A stretch of DNA of 64,000 nt from Heliomarina baculiformis (GTDB lineage Bacteria; Pseudomonadota; Alphaproteobacteria; Rhodobacterales; Rhodobacteraceae), in contig NZ_JAIMIC010000004.1 in the NCBI RefSeq assembly GCF_019966545.1, forward strand, positions 310,001 through 374,000, in the 5' to 3' direction. Within the stretch, counting starts at the first letter, position 1. Each line of letters starts with the position of its first letter. Of this stretch, positions 10,120-18,659 are shown in pieces. The notes under the pieces were generated by a model that saw only the letters and a program-made list of their open reading frames with translations, was not told the origin of the DNA and made no database searches. Position numbers and translations under genes: made by a program.

Positions 10120-10427
10120 CTTCTATACCTATCCATGAGTCGTGCCGATCCGGACTGGCACGCCGGTCGCCCGGTGTGCCGGGCGGAAAAGCCCAGTTTG
10201 TATGCTTTTGAATCCGGTGCCTGTTGAAAGGGGGCAGGTCAGCCGATGCCGAATTTCCGGATCCGATAAGAAAATCTAGGGCGAGTCGGGCTGAGAAATG
10301 GTTAATCGAGCGCCCGTTCTTTTGAATTCCCGCCGGCCGGACGCCTTCAAATAGGAAGAATTTGGTTCAATTGCTGCGTCGCGGCGCATTACACCTTGAA
10401 CTTTCCGTAAAAAAATGTCCCTTTCCA
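10120..10427. other. Non-coding spacer before mcl2
   Basis: About 300 bp with no convincing gene. It must contain the promoter of the minus-strand exported protein and probably upstream elements for mcl2. An A-rich stretch (TAAAAAAATG) lies near its right end. I see no clear promoter boxes. Confidence 0.5.
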
Positions 10428-10442
10428 CGCAATATTATGACC
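10428..10442 (+). promoter_or_regulatory. Motif shared by mcl2 and ecm upstream regions
   Basis: CGCAATATTATGACC ends 13 bp before the mcl2 ATG and matches 13 of 15 bases of CGCAACATTATTACC, read on the minus strand just before ecm (23639-23653). It could be an operator or a conserved -10-like element in a short leader. Confidence 0.4.
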
Positions 10443-10455
10443 TTTGGAGGCCAGT

Positions 10456-11310
10456 ATGGACCCGATGAACCGCCCCTATCGTTCCGTTCTTTATATTCCG
10501 GCGTCAAAAGAGCGCGCGCTGGACAAGGCGCGGGGTCTGGCGGTGGACGCGATCATCTTCGATCTCGAGGACGCGGTTACACCCGAGGAAAAAGACGCCT
10601 CGCGCGCGGTTCTGGCCAAGGCAATTGCGGACGGCGGGTACGGGAACCGGGCGCGGATCGTGCGGATCAACGGGCTCGACACGCCCTGGGGCAAGGCGGA
10701 TGCAGAAGCGGTACGTGAAATGGATGTCGACGCGGTTTTGCTGCCCAAAGTGAACAGCGCTGCCGATCTGGACGCTTTGGCGGAGATCACCGGCGATCTG
10801 CCGATCTGGGCAATGATGGAGACGCCGCGCGGGATGCTGCGCGCAGGTGAAATTGCCGCACATCCGAAATTGCAAGGCATGGTGATGGGCACCAATGACC
10901 TTGCAAAGGAATTGCAGACGCGGTTCCGGGCCGACCGTGAACCGATGATTACGGCGCTGGGGCTTTGCCTGCTGGCGGCCAAGGCCGAAGGGCTGATCAT
11001 CGTGGATGGCGTGTTCAATGCCTATCTCGACGAAAACGGGCTGGAAGAAGAATGTATCCAGGGCCGCGACATGGGCTTTGACGGCAAGACCCTGATCCAT
11101 CCGGCGCAGGTCGATGTGACCAACCGGACCTTTGCGCCTTCGGAAGAAGAGGTCGACCTCGCCCGGCGTCAGATCTCGGCCTATGAGGAAACGCACAAGT
11201 CGGGGCAGGGCGTTGCCGTGGTCGACGGAAGAATTGTCGAGAACCTGCACGTGGAAACCGCTCAAAAGACACTGGCCAAAGCCGAGGCTATTGCGGCGAT
11301 GGCGCAATAA
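10456..11310 (+). CDS. mcl2: (3S)-malyl-CoA thioesterase
   Basis: A 284-residue member of the HpcH/HpaI and citrate-lyase beta family. It closely resembles the Rhodobacter sphaeroides Mcl2 that I recall: RSVLYIPASKERALDKA, IIFDLEDAV, VRINGLDTPWG, LPKV, WAMMETPRGML, MVMGTNDLAKEL and GFDGKTLIHPAQ. Mcl2 hydrolyses malyl-CoA to malate and CoA and, with malyl-CoA lyase Mcl1, substitutes for malate synthase in the ethylmalonyl-CoA pathway. The IYxPASK and NDLAKE signature fits Mcl2 better than Mcl1. The ATG at 10456 has GGAGG at 10446. The presence of mch three genes later supports the assignment. Confidence 0.88.
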   Translation: MDPMNRPYRSVLYIPASKERALDKARGLAVDAIIFDLEDAVTPEEKDASRAVLAKAIADGGYGNRARIVRINGLDTPWGKADAEAVREMDVDAVLLPKVNSAADLDALAEITGDLPIWAMMETPRGMLRAGEIAAHPKLQGMVMGTNDLAKELQTRFRADREPMITALGLCLLAAKAEGLIIVDGVFNAYLDENGLEEECIQGRDMGFDGKTLIHPAQVDVTNRTFAPSEEEVDLARRQISAYEETHKSGQGVAVVDGRIVENLHVETAQKTLAKAEAIAAMAQ

Positions 11311-11315
11311 GGGCT

Positions 11316-11337
11316 ATGTGAAATAGATTCACATTTT
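11316..11337 (+). terminator. Weak hairpin after mcl2
   Basis: Seven-base stem ATGTGAA/TTCACAT with a 5-base loop followed by TTTCCC. It may attenuate transcription into the next gene. Confidence 0.4.
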
Positions 11338-11361
11338 CCCAGCCGCTTTACGGAGTAAGCC

Positions 11362-11907
11362 ATGCTCATCCTCATTCTCGGTGTCCTTCTCTGGGCGCTA
11401 GCACATCTGTTCAAGTTCATCGCGCCTGAGGCGCGGGCGCGCATGGGGGAAAAGGGCAAGGGTCCGATTGCAATCGCGCTGCTCCTGTCGGTCGTGCTAA
11501 TGGTGATTGGGTATCGCGCCGCGGATGGCGCCTTCTATTGGGGGCGCAGCCCGGCGATGACCGGCATCAACAACCTGCTGGTTCTGGTGGCGTTCTACCT
11601 TTTCGCGGCCTCGGGCATGAAAACGCGCGTTACGCGCCTGACGCGGCATCCGCAGCTCATTGGCTTTTCGCTCTGGTGCGTGGGGCATTTGCTGGTCAAC
11701 GGGGACACGCCGTCTTTCGTTCTCTGGGGCGGGCTGCTGGCATGGGCGATTGTGACAATGGTCCTTATCAACCGCACCGAACCCGCGTGGACACCGCCGG
11801 AACCTGCACCGAACCGCAAGGAAATCATGGCCATCGTGGGCGGTGTGGTGGTCTTTGCCGTCGTCGCCGTGATCCACATGTTGCTTGGCTATAACCCTTT
11901 CGGGTGA
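11362..11907 (+). CDS. NnrU-like integral membrane protein
   Basis: A 181-residue protein with about five hydrophobic segments, typical of the NnrU family, first noted near denitrification genes. The characteristic features are LAHLFKFIAPEAR near the start and the central TRHPQLIGFSLWCVGHLLVNGD, which is shared with the isoprenylcysteine-methyltransferase-like membrane fold. A GGAG ribosome binding site precedes the ATG. No denitrification gene is visible here. Its place between mcl2 and mch suggests co-transcription rather than nitrogen metabolism. Confidence 0.85.
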   Translation: MLILILGVLLWALAHLFKFIAPEARARMGEKGKGPIAIALLLSVVLMVIGYRAADGAFYWGRSPAMTGINNLLVLVAFYLFAASGMKTRVTRLTRHPQLIGFSLWCVGHLLVNGDTPSFVLWGGLLAWAIVTMVLINRTEPAWTPPEPAPNRKEIMAIVGGVVVFAVVAVIHMLLGYNPFG

Positions 11908-11927
11908 CCCGAAATCAGGAGATCTGA

Positions 11928-12131
11928 ATGAAACTTTACCGCTTTCTCAGCGAAAACGACACGTCGGCCTTTTGCCACAAGGTTACTGACGCCTTGAACA
12001 AGGGGTGGGAGCTCTACGGCTCCCCGACCTATGCGCATGATGCGGCAACGGGGTCGATGCGTTGCGGTCAGGCGGTGACGAAAGAGGTGGACGGGACCTA
12101 TACGCCGGACATCAAGTTGGGAGAGCAGTGA
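11928..12131 (+). CDS. DUF1737 domain protein
   Basis: A 67-residue protein that is essentially one DUF1737 domain: MKLYRFLSENDTSAFCHKV, then LNKGWELYGSPTY and the C-terminal MRCGQAVTKEVDG. AGGAGA lies upstream. The stop TGA overlaps the mch ATG by one base (TGATG), so the two are probably translationally coupled. The function of the domain is unknown. Confidence 0.85.
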   Translation: MKLYRFLSENDTSAFCHKVTDALNKGWELYGSPTYAHDAATGSMRCGQAVTKEVDGTYTPDIKLGEQ

Positions 12132-13162
12132 TGGCCAAGACCAATCCGGGCCGTTTCTTTGAGGATTACCAGCTTGGTCAGGTGCTGACCCACGCGGTGC
12201 CGCGTACTGTTTCGGGAGGCGAGCGCGCGTTGTATCATGCGCTCTATCCGGCGCGGCATGCGCTTTATTCTTCGGATGAATTCGCCCGCGCCAGTGGTCT
12301 TCCGGCAAGCCCCATCGACGATCTGGCCGCGTTTCACGTCGTGTTCGGCAAAACCGTGCCGGATGTGTCGCTGAACGCGGTGGCGAACCTGGGCTATGCC
12401 GAGGGGCGCTGGCTGAAACCGGTCTGGGCGGGGGATACGCTGCGTTCGGAATCCGAGGTAATCGGGCTCAAGCAGAACTCCAACGGCAAGACCGGGGTGG
12501 TTTACGTGCGCTCTCGCGGTGTGAACCAGCGGGACGAGACCGTCATGGAATACGTACGCTGGGTGATGGTGCGCAAGAACGACCTCGACGCGCCCGCGCC
12601 CGAGACGGTGGTGCCGGATTTGAGCAAGGTGGTGGCACCGGAGGATCTGGTGATCCCCGAGGGGCTGGATTTCAGCGGCTATGATTTTGCGCTGGCGGGT
12701 GAACCGCACCGTTGGGGCGATTACGAGATCGGAGAGACCATCGACCACGTGGACGGGGTGACCATCGAGGAAGCCGAGCACATGATCGCCACGCGGTTGT
12801 GGCAGAACACGGCCAAGGTGCATTTCGACGCGACCTTCCGGCCCGACGGGCAGCGGCTGATTTATGGCGGGCATGTGATTTCGATGGCGCGGGCACTGTC
12901 CTTTAACGGGCTGGCCAATGCGCAGATGATCGTCGGGCTGAACGGCGGCGCCCATGCCAATCCGTGTTTCGCGGGCGATACGGTAAAGGCGTGGTCCGAA
13001 GTTCTGGACAAGGCCGAGACAGGCGCGCCGGGTGTCGGTGCGATCCGGTTGCGTCTGGTCGCGACCAAAGGCGGCGCGCCGTTCAAGCTGAAAGGTGAGG
13101 ATGGCAAATACCTGCCCGAGGTGCTGCTTGATCTCGACTACTGGGCGTTGATGCCGCTGTGA
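12131..13162 (+). CDS. mch: Mesaconyl-CoA hydratase (MaoC-type)
   Basis: A 343-residue double-hotdog hydratase. To my knowledge this is the length of mesaconyl-CoA (2-methylfumaryl-CoA) hydratase of Rhodobacter. It forms beta-methylmalyl-CoA, the substrate of malyl-CoA lyase, in the ethylmalonyl-CoA pathway. Seen here: an N-terminal hotdog with GRFFEDYQLGQVL and YHALYPARHALYSS, and a C-terminal hotdog with WGDYEIGETIDHVDGVTIEE, AKVHFD and LIYGGHVISMARALS. The start at 12131 was chosen because it overlaps the DUF1737 stop and gives the family length. Linkage to mcl2, ecm and ccr supports the role. Confidence 0.9.
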   Translation: MAKTNPGRFFEDYQLGQVLTHAVPRTVSGGERALYHALYPARHALYSSDEFARASGLPASPIDDLAAFHVVFGKTVPDVSLNAVANLGYAEGRWLKPVWAGDTLRSESEVIGLKQNSNGKTGVVYVRSRGVNQRDETVMEYVRWVMVRKNDLDAPAPETVVPDLSKVVAPEDLVIPEGLDFSGYDFALAGEPHRWGDYEIGETIDHVDGVTIEEAEHMIATRLWQNTAKVHFDATFRPDGQRLIYGGHVISMARALSFNGLANAQMIVGLNGGAHANPCFAGDTVKAWSEVLDKAETGAPGVGAIRLRLVATKGGAPFKLKGEDGKYLPEVLLDLDYWALMPL

Positions 13163-13749
13163 GCAAAGGGTTCCGGGCGATCTATCTGAGCCACCCGGAA
13201 GTCGACATCGACCCGGCGCGAGAGGTGACTGACTGGTCTCTTTCCGCCGTTGGTCTGGCGCGGGCCGAGACGCTTGCTACCCGATTGCAGGGCCTCTGTG
13301 GTGCGCAGGTGGTTTCGAGCGCCGAGCGAAAGGCGCTGGAAACCGCCGCACCGCTGGCTGTTCGGAGCGGTAAGCCTGTTATCACGCGCCCGGACATGCA
13401 CGAAAACGACCGGTCGTCGACAGGGTACCTCCCGCGCGAGGAATTCGAGCAGGTTGCGGATCAATTCTTTGCCTGGCCCGGAGAGTCTATGCGCGGCTGG
13501 GAAACCGCCGAGGCGGCGCAAAAGCGTGTTCTGCGCGAAGTGGATGAGGTCGTGCGCATGGTCCCCGAGGAGCGTCTTGTCTTTGTTGGGCATGGGGCGG
13601 TGGGGACGCTTTTATGGTGCGCGCTGGCCGGGAAACCGATCAGTCGGGGCCACGATCAGCAGGGTGGCGGCAACTGGTACAGGTTCGATCCCGAAATCCG
13701 CGCGGTCGAGGCAGGCTGGGCGCCGATGGAGCAGCTGGATGCGCTCTGA
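13159..13749 (+). CDS. Histidine-phosphatase-like protein lacking the RHG motif
   Basis: A 196-residue member of the phosphoglycerate-mutase-like superfamily. It starts with GTG in a 4-bp overlap (GTGA) with mch. The second-half motifs are present: SSAERKALETA (usually SxxxRAxETA) and FVGHGAVG with the second His. The N-terminal RHG(E/Q) motif, which supplies the phosphorylated His, is replaced by SHPEVD: the His remains but the preceding Arg and following Gly are lost. Activity may therefore be altered. It is possibly a phosphatase or a degenerate regulatory member. No substrate is suggested by context. Confidence 0.8.
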   Translation: MSKGFRAIYLSHPEVDIDPAREVTDWSLSAVGLARAETLATRLQGLCGAQVVSSAERKALETAAPLAVRSGKPVITRPDMHENDRSSTGYLPREEFEQVADQFFAWPGESMRGWETAEAAQKRVLREVDEVVRMVPEERLVFVGHGAVGTLLWCALAGKPISRGHDQQGGGNWYRFDPEIRAVEAGWAPMEQLDAL

Positions 13750-13876
13750 TCGGTGGTAGTTACGGGGGCAGCCAAGGCGATGCCTGCAACTGAATATGTT
13801 CCATCATTCTGTGTAATTCTCAGATTTTCAGTAAGAATTTAGCGAGTCGCCTCGAAACGGGCGCAATTCGCTCTAG

Positions 13877-13907
13877 TGTGATCACAGCGGAAAACTTCGT
13901 GATCACA
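13877..13907 (+). promoter_or_regulatory. Paired palindromic operator upstream of sdhC
   Basis: TGTGATCACA (13877-13886) and CGTGATCACA (13898-13907), centres 21 bp apart, 115-146 bp before the sdhC start. The flanks also match the sucC copy: GTGATCACAGC on the promoter-distal side and GTGATCACAAA on the gene side, when both are read towards the gene. Probably a common operator of a TCA regulon. Confidence 0.8.
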
Positions 13908-14022
13908 AACTGTGGAAACATTGCCGACCGCGCCAAAAAACCGCGCCTTTTATGGATGCATCCGCGTGACACGGCGCAAAAATCCATTATTAACGGGGGC
14001 AGCCAACCTGAAAGGAGCCAAG

Positions 14023-14412
14023 ATGGCCGATGTCAATCGGGGCAATCGCCCGCTGTCACCCTTTATGTTGGGGAAATACTACAGGCCTCAGCTCAACTCT
14101 GTCACTTCCATCCTGACCCGTATCACCGGAAACGCGATGATCGTGGCCGCGCTGATGATCGCCTGGTGGCTGATCGCCGCCGCCACGTCCGAGACCGCTT
14201 TCAACCGCGCTGACTGGTTCGTCACGTCGTTTATCGGCGATGTCATCATGTTCTTCTCTGTGCTGGGGCTTTGGTACCACTCGCTGGCGGGCGTCCGGCA
14301 CCTGATCTGGGATCAGGGGCTGTGCCTCGAGATGGAAACCGCCGACAAGCTGGGCTGGGTCGTCATCGGCGGATCCGTTGTCCTGACGCTCTTGACCGTC
14401 ATCATCGTTTAA
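14023..14412 (+). CDS. sdhC: Succinate dehydrogenase cytochrome b556 subunit
   Basis: The 129-residue large membrane anchor of complex II, which binds heme b and quinone with SdhD. Three transmembrane segments are visible. RPLSPFMLGKYYRPQLNSV and the SILTRITGNAM segment are the family signature, and WYHSLAGVRHLIWD carries the heme-ligand-type His. The ATG at 14023 has AAGGAG upstream. It is the first gene of sdhCDA-lipoprotein-sdhB. Confidence 0.95.
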   Translation: MADVNRGNRPLSPFMLGKYYRPQLNSVTSILTRITGNAMIVAALMIAWWLIAAATSETAFNRADWFVTSFIGDVIMFFSVLGLWYHSLAGVRHLIWDQGLCLEMETADKLGWVVIGGSVVLTLLTVIIV

Positions 14413-14422
14413 GGAGGCCCAG

Positions 14423-14794
14423 ATGCGTTATATTACCGACCGCAAGCGCGCCGTTGGCCTTGGTTCGGCCAAATCCGGAACCAGCCATCACTGGCATATG
14501 CAGATCAGCTCTATCGCGCTGATCGTTCTGGTGCCGCTGTTCGTCTTTACCTTTGGCTCGGCGCTGGGCGGCACCTATGAAGAGGTCACTGCCTATTACA
14601 GCCGTCCGTTCCCCGCCATCGTCGCCGCGCTGACGATCTGGGTCGGGATGCTTCACTTTAAGTCCGGCGCCCAGACGGCGATCGAGGACTATGTTCACGG
14701 CTTCACGGGCCGCATTACGATCATCGCCGTTACCTGCGTGGCCTATGCCATCATCGCAGTGTCCGTCTATGCGCTGATCAAGCTCGCCCTGTAA
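14423..14794 (+). CDS. sdhD: Succinate dehydrogenase membrane anchor subunit
   Basis: A 123-residue hydrophobic anchor of complex II. It begins [20 protein letters not shown], as in other Rhodobacterales, and has three transmembrane helices. [15 protein letters not shown] and [18 protein letters not shown] are the conserved SdhD stretches. It starts 10 bp after sdhC with AAGGAGG upstream and is 10 bp from sdhA. Confidence 0.95.
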   Translation: MRYITDRKRAVGLGSAKSGTSHHWHMQISSIALIVLVPLFVFTFGSALGGTYEEVTAYYSRPFPAIVAALTIWVGMLHFKSGAQTAIEDYVHGFTGRITIIAVTCVAYAIIAVSVYALIKLAL

Positions 14795-14804
14795 GGAGAC
14801 TAAA

Positions 14805-16610
14805 ATGGCCGCATACGAATACGAGACGCATGAATATGACGTCGTAGTTGTCGGCGCCGGTGGCGCGGGCTTGCGTGCGACGCTCGGCATGGCCGAGCAG
14901 GGGCTGCGCACCGCCTGCGTGACCAAGGTTTTCCCGACGCGTTCGCACACGGTTGCGGCGCAGGGCGGGATCGCCGCTTCGCTGTCCAACATGGGTCCGG
15001 ACAACTGGCAGTGGCACATGTATGACACCGTCAAGGGCTCGGACTGGCTGGGCGACACGGATGCGATGGAATACCTCGCCCGCGAAGCGCCCAAGGCGGT
15101 GTATGAACTGGAACATTACGGTGTGCCGTTCTCGCGTACCGAAGAAGGCAAGATCTACCAGCGCCCGTTCGGCGGCCACACCACCGAATTCGGCGAAGGC
15201 CCCCCGGTGCAACGGACCTGTGCGGCGGCAGACCGGACCGGCCACGCGATCCTGCACACGCTTTACGGCCAGAGCCTGAAGCAAAAAGCGGAATTCTACG
15301 TCGAGTATTTCGCGATCGACCTGATCATGTCCAAGGACGGGCAGTGTCAGGGCGTCGTCTGCTGGAAGCTCGACGATGGCACCATGCATGTCTTCAACGC
15401 CAAGATGGTGGTGCTGGCGACCGGCGGTTACGGTCGTGCCTATTTCAGCGCGACCTCGGCCCATACCTGCACCGGTGACGGTGGCGGTATGGTGGCGCGC
15501 GCCGGTCTTGCGCTGCAGGACATGGAATTCGTGCAGTTCCACCCGACCGGCATCTACGGTTCGGGCTGCCTGATTACTGAGGGCGCACGTGGCGAAGGCG
15601 GCTATCTCACCAACTCGGAAGGCGAGCGTTTCATGGAACGCTATGCGCCGACCTACAAGGATCTCGCGCCGCGCGATTACGTCTCGCGTTCTATGACGAT
15701 GGAGATCCGTGAAGGCCGTGGCGTTGGCGAACATGGCGACCACATCCACCTGAACCTGAGCCACCTGCCTGCCGAAGCGCTGGCGGAACGGCTGCCGGGT
15801 ATCTCGGAATCGGCCAAGATCTTTGCCGGTGTCGATGTGACCAAGGAACCGATCCCGGTTTTGCCGACCGTGCACTATAACATGGGCGGCATTCCAACCA
15901 ACTACTGGGGCGAAGTGCTGAACCCGACCGAAAGTGACAAGAACGCCATTGTGCCGGGTCTGATGGCCGTGGGTGAGGCGGGATGTGCCAGCGTGCATGG
16001 CGCGAACCGTCTGGGCTCGAACTCGCTGATCGACCTCGTGGTGTTCGGCCGCGCGGCTGCGATCCGGGCCGGTAAGGTTGTCGATCCGTCAAGCAAGAAC
16101 CCGGTGCTGAACCAAGCGAGCGTGGATGCGGCCTTTGATCGGTTTGATCATTTCCGCAACGCCGATGGCGCCGTGCCGACGGCAGAGCTGCGGCTTGAGA
16201 TGCAGCGGACGATGCAAGCGGATGCGGCGGTTTTCCGGACGTCGAAAACGCTGTCCGAAGGCGTCGAGAAGATGGATGCCATCGCGGCCAAGCTGAGCGA
16301 TATAAAGGTCACGGACCGTAGCCTCGTCTGGAACTCGGACCTGATGGAAACGCTGGAGCTGACCAACCTGATGCCAAACGCGCTGGCGACCATCGCCGGG
16401 GCCGAGGCCCGCAAGGAAAGCCGCGGCGCCCATGCGCACGAGGATTTCTCAGCCCGCGACGACGAAAACTGGCGGGTGCACACGATTGCGCATCTCGACG
16501 GCAAAAACGTCAAGCTGACTTACCGCGACGTGATCAAGGATCCGCTCAGCACAGAGGCCGAAGGCGGCATCTCGCTGAAAAAGATCGCACCCAAAGAAAG
16601 GACATTCTGA
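14805..16610 (+). CDS. sdhA: Succinate dehydrogenase flavoprotein subunit
   Basis: The 601-residue FAD-bearing catalytic subunit that oxidises succinate to fumarate. GAGGAGLRA near residue 17 is the dinucleotide-binding loop. [14 protein letters not shown] near residue 48 contains the His that binds FAD covalently. [21 protein letters not shown] and [20 protein letters not shown] are active-site and FAD-contact segments. Full length. Its TGA overlaps the next ATG by one base, and that next gene is a small lipoprotein rather than sdhB. Confidence 0.98.
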   Translation: MAAYEYETHEYDVVVVGAGGAGLRATLGMAEQGLRTACVTKVFPTRSHTVAAQGGIAASLSNMGPDNWQWHMYDTVKGSDWLGDTDAMEYLAREAPKAVYELEHYGVPFSRTEEGKIYQRPFGGHTTEFGEGPPVQRTCAAADRTGHAILHTLYGQSLKQKAEFYVEYFAIDLIMSKDGQCQGVVCWKLDDGTMHVFNAKMVVLATGGYGRAYFSATSAHTCTGDGGGMVARAGLALQDMEFVQFHPTGIYGSGCLITEGARGEGGYLTNSEGERFMERYAPTYKDLAPRDYVSRSMTMEIREGRGVGEHGDHIHLNLSHLPAEALAERLPGISESAKIFAGVDVTKEPIPVLPTVHYNMGGIPTNYWGEVLNPTESDKNAIVPGLMAVGEAGCASVHGANRLGSNSLIDLVVFGRAAAIRAGKVVDPSSKNPVLNQASVDAAFDRFDHFRNADGAVPTAELRLEMQRTMQADAAVFRTSKTLSEGVEKMDAIAAKLSDIKVTDRSLVWNSDLMETLELTNLMPNALATIAGAEARKESRGAHAHEDFSARDDENWRVHTIAHLDGKNVKLTYRDVIKDPLSTEAEGGISLKKIAPKERTF

Positions 16611-16891
16611 TGAAGATCCAATCTCTGGTTCTTGATACAAAACGCGTTTCTCTTCTTGGCGCATTCGTGCTGGCTGGTATGGTTTCGGCCTGTGGCTCTT
16701 CGCCGGAAAGCGAAGCGAAAGCAGCCGCATTCCGTGCCTGCGTTGCCGAGGCGGGCATCAGCGGCCCGGTTACCACCAATCTGGTGAGGAACAGCGCTGG
16801 CGCCCTCTCGGCAGAGGTTGAAGCGTCGGACACGGTGACACAGGCTCAGGCGGATAAAGCCAACGCCTGCGTACGTGCGAAAGGTTTGTAG
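16610..16891 (+). CDS. Small lipoprotein inserted between sdhA and sdhB
   Basis: A 93-residue predicted lipoprotein. A basic N-terminus, a hydrophobic core (VSLLGAFVLAGMVSAC) and a lipobox VSAC put the lipidated Cys near residue 28. The mature part is about 65 residues with two cysteines (FRACVAEAG and NACVRAKG) and an Asp/Gln-rich helix between them. I know no function. The start overlaps the sdhA stop (TGATG) and the stop is 3 bp before sdhB, so it must be translated with the enzyme subunits. Confidence 0.82.
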   Translation: MKIQSLVLDTKRVSLLGAFVLAGMVSACGSSPESEAKAAAFRACVAEAGISGPVTTNLVRNSAGALSAEVEASDTVTQAQADKANACVRAKGL

Positions 16892-16894
16892 GAC

Positions 16895-17674
16895 ATGGTA
16901 CAACTGACACTTCCCAAGAATTCGCGCATGAAAAAGGGCAAGACATGGCCCAAGCCTCAGGGCGCGACGAACGTGCGCAAGTTCGACATCTATCGCTGGT
17001 CGCCCGATGACGGGGAAAACCCCCGGGTCGACACCTATTTCCTTGATATGGACAAGTGCGGTCCGATGGTTCTGGACGCGCTCATCAAGATCAAGAACGA
17101 GATCGACCCGACGCTGACCTTCCGCCGGTCCTGCCGCGAAGGTATCTGCGGCTCCTGCGCGATGAACATCGACGGGATCAACACGCTGGCCTGTATCTAC
17201 GGATTGGACGAGGTGAAAGGCGACGTAAAGATCTATCCGCTGCCGCATATGCCGGTGGTGCGCGACCTGATCCCGGACTTGACGCATTTCTATGCCCAGC
17301 ACGCCAGCATCATGCCGTGGCTCGAAACAAAGACGAACCGCCCCGCGAAAGAGTGGCGGCAGTCCATCGAGGACCGTAAGAAGCTCGACGGGTTGTATGA
17401 ATGCGTGATGTGCGCCTCGTGCTCGACCGCCTGCCCGAGCTACTGGTGGAATGGCGACCGTTTCCTTGGGCCAGCAGCGCTGCTGCACGCCTATCGCTGG
17501 ATCATCGACAGCCGCGATGAGGCCACGGGCGAGCGTCTGGACGGGCTGGAAGACCCGTTCAAGCTGTATCGTTGCCACACGATCATGAACTGCGCCAAGA
17601 CCTGCCCCAAGGGGCTGAACCCGGCCAAGGCGATCGCAGAGATCAAAAAGATGATGGTGGAGCGCGCCGTCTGA
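16895..17674 (+). CDS. sdhB: Succinate dehydrogenase iron-sulfur subunit
   Basis: The 259-residue subunit that carries electrons from SdhA to quinone. The three cluster motifs are complete: [16 protein letters not shown] plus LAC for [2Fe-2S], [16 protein letters not shown] for [4Fe-4S], and [17 protein letters not shown] for the [3Fe-4S] site. Length is normal. The stop overlaps the next ATG by one base. Confidence 0.98.
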   Translation: MVQLTLPKNSRMKKGKTWPKPQGATNVRKFDIYRWSPDDGENPRVDTYFLDMDKCGPMVLDALIKIKNEIDPTLTFRRSCREGICGSCAMNIDGINTLACIYGLDEVKGDVKIYPLPHMPVVRDLIPDLTHFYAQHASIMPWLETKTNRPAKEWRQSIEDRKKLDGLYECVMCASCSTACPSYWWNGDRFLGPAALLHAYRWIIDSRDEATGERLDGLEDPFKLYRCHTIMNCAKTCPKGLNPAKAIAEIKKMMVERAV

Positions 17675-18120
17675 TGTTGACGCGGGGAACGCTGGCAGGA
17701 CTTTTGCTGGCGTTCTCCCTTTTTTCCGGTTCTGCCCTCGCGCAGGACTGGAGCTTCATCTCTCCGCTGACCGCACAGGTGCTGGATGTCCGGCCCGGCG
17801 ACAGCGCCCCGATCCTGTTTTCGGATAATCCCGATCCCGGCGTCGCGGAAACCGCAGTGATCTTTCATTACTTTGACAATCGCGGGGGCGGTAACGCTCT
17901 GATGCTGAATGTCGGGCTGTTCAAGCGCAAACCCGATGGTTGGCATTCTATCGGCCCGGTCGAGGTATATGGATCGAACCCGCGCGAGGCGAATTTCTAC
18001 CCCGGTCAGGTGCGGCTCAAGGCGACGATGCCGGGTCCAAATGATCCGCGCTGTTGTCCAACGCTGACGGTGGATTGGGTGGTGGATACAGAGACCTTGC
18101 AGGTCTGGCGGCTGAACTAA
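17674..18120 (+). CDS. Exported protein at the end of the sdh operon
   Basis: A 148-residue protein with a signal peptide (TLAGLLLAFSLFSGSALAQ). I do not recognise a characterised family. The mature part is beta-rich and ends with a vicinal Cys pair in DPRCCPTLTVDWVVD, which could bind metal or form a disulfide. The start overlaps the sdhB stop (TGATG), so it is translationally coupled to complex II. Probably periplasmic. Confidence 0.8.
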   Translation: MLTRGTLAGLLLAFSLFSGSALAQDWSFISPLTAQVLDVRPGDSAPILFSDNPDPGVAETAVIFHYFDNRGGGNALMLNVGLFKRKPDGWHSIGPVEVYGSNPREANFYPGQVRLKATMPGPNDPRCCPTLTVDWVVDTETLQVWRLN

Positions 18121-18236
18121 CCTCGGGTAAGCTTTGCGCCAGTTGCATGGCGTGTTTTCGGTATCATCGGAGGTCATTCGCTCGCTGTAGGATTACATCG
18201 GGGGCAGGGGGGAACATACGTCCAGGAGAGACTCCC

Positions 18237-18380
18237 ATGCTGGAAGACGATCAGAACCAAACCCCCGCCCAACGTGCGCTCGCGTTGCTTGAAGACGCCT
18301 GGGGCTATTTCACCCCGGTCGAGAAAGCCGAGGCTGAAACACGCGAGCCCGACCTTTTCGATTACGCCGAAGTTGCCTGA
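18237..18380 (+). CDS. Small 47-residue protein
   Basis: A 47-codon ORF with a good ribosome binding site (AGGAGAG, 7 bases before the ATG). The product is acidic: it starts MLEDDQNQTPAQRALALLED and continues AWGYFTPVEKAEAE, with no cysteine and no export signal. The composition and the strong start signal argue for a real gene. Function unknown. Confidence 0.6.
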   Translation: MLEDDQNQTPAQRALALLEDAWGYFTPVEKAEAETREPDLFDYAEVA

Positions 18381-18424
18381 TCCGGGTTTTGCAATTCGGG
18401 CAGGAAAGGGGATAGGGAAAGGAT

Positions 18425-18619
18425 ATGATCTATCCCATCATCTTTATTGTCGCCCTTGTTTTGATCATGATTTATTCGCGCCCCGAAACCCGCGGTTGCC
18501 GGTGGCGTATGGACAAACGGCGCGATACGGAAGAGCAAAGCTTTTTCCGCTGCGCGGCATGCGGTGCCGAAGTCATGAGCGACACGGGCAAACCGCCGCA
18601 AACCTGTCTGAAAACGTGA
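18425..18619 (+). CDS. Small membrane-anchored protein with CxxC
   Basis: A 64-residue protein. Residues 2-17 (IYPIIFIVALVLIMIY) form one transmembrane helix. The tail is basic and contains FFRCAACGAEV and a last Cys near the C-terminus, resembling half of a zinc ribbon. AAAGGAT precedes the ATG. No function is known to me. Confidence 0.65.
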   Translation: MIYPIIFIVALVLIMIYSRPETRGCRWRMDKRRDTEEQSFFRCAACGAEVMSDTGKPPQTCLKT

Positions 18620-18659
18620 CGGGCTTGCGGTGCTGGCTGTTTCAACGCAACGTGCTGGC

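Noticed and set aside
13681-13700. AGGTTCGATCCC resembling a tRNA T-loop
   Set aside because: It lies in the histidine-phosphatase gene and no acceptor, D or anticodon stem can be drawn around it.
14778-15998. Minus-strand open frame opposite sdhA
   Set aside because: Antisense to an undoubted sdhA; no ribosome binding site and typical shadow composition.
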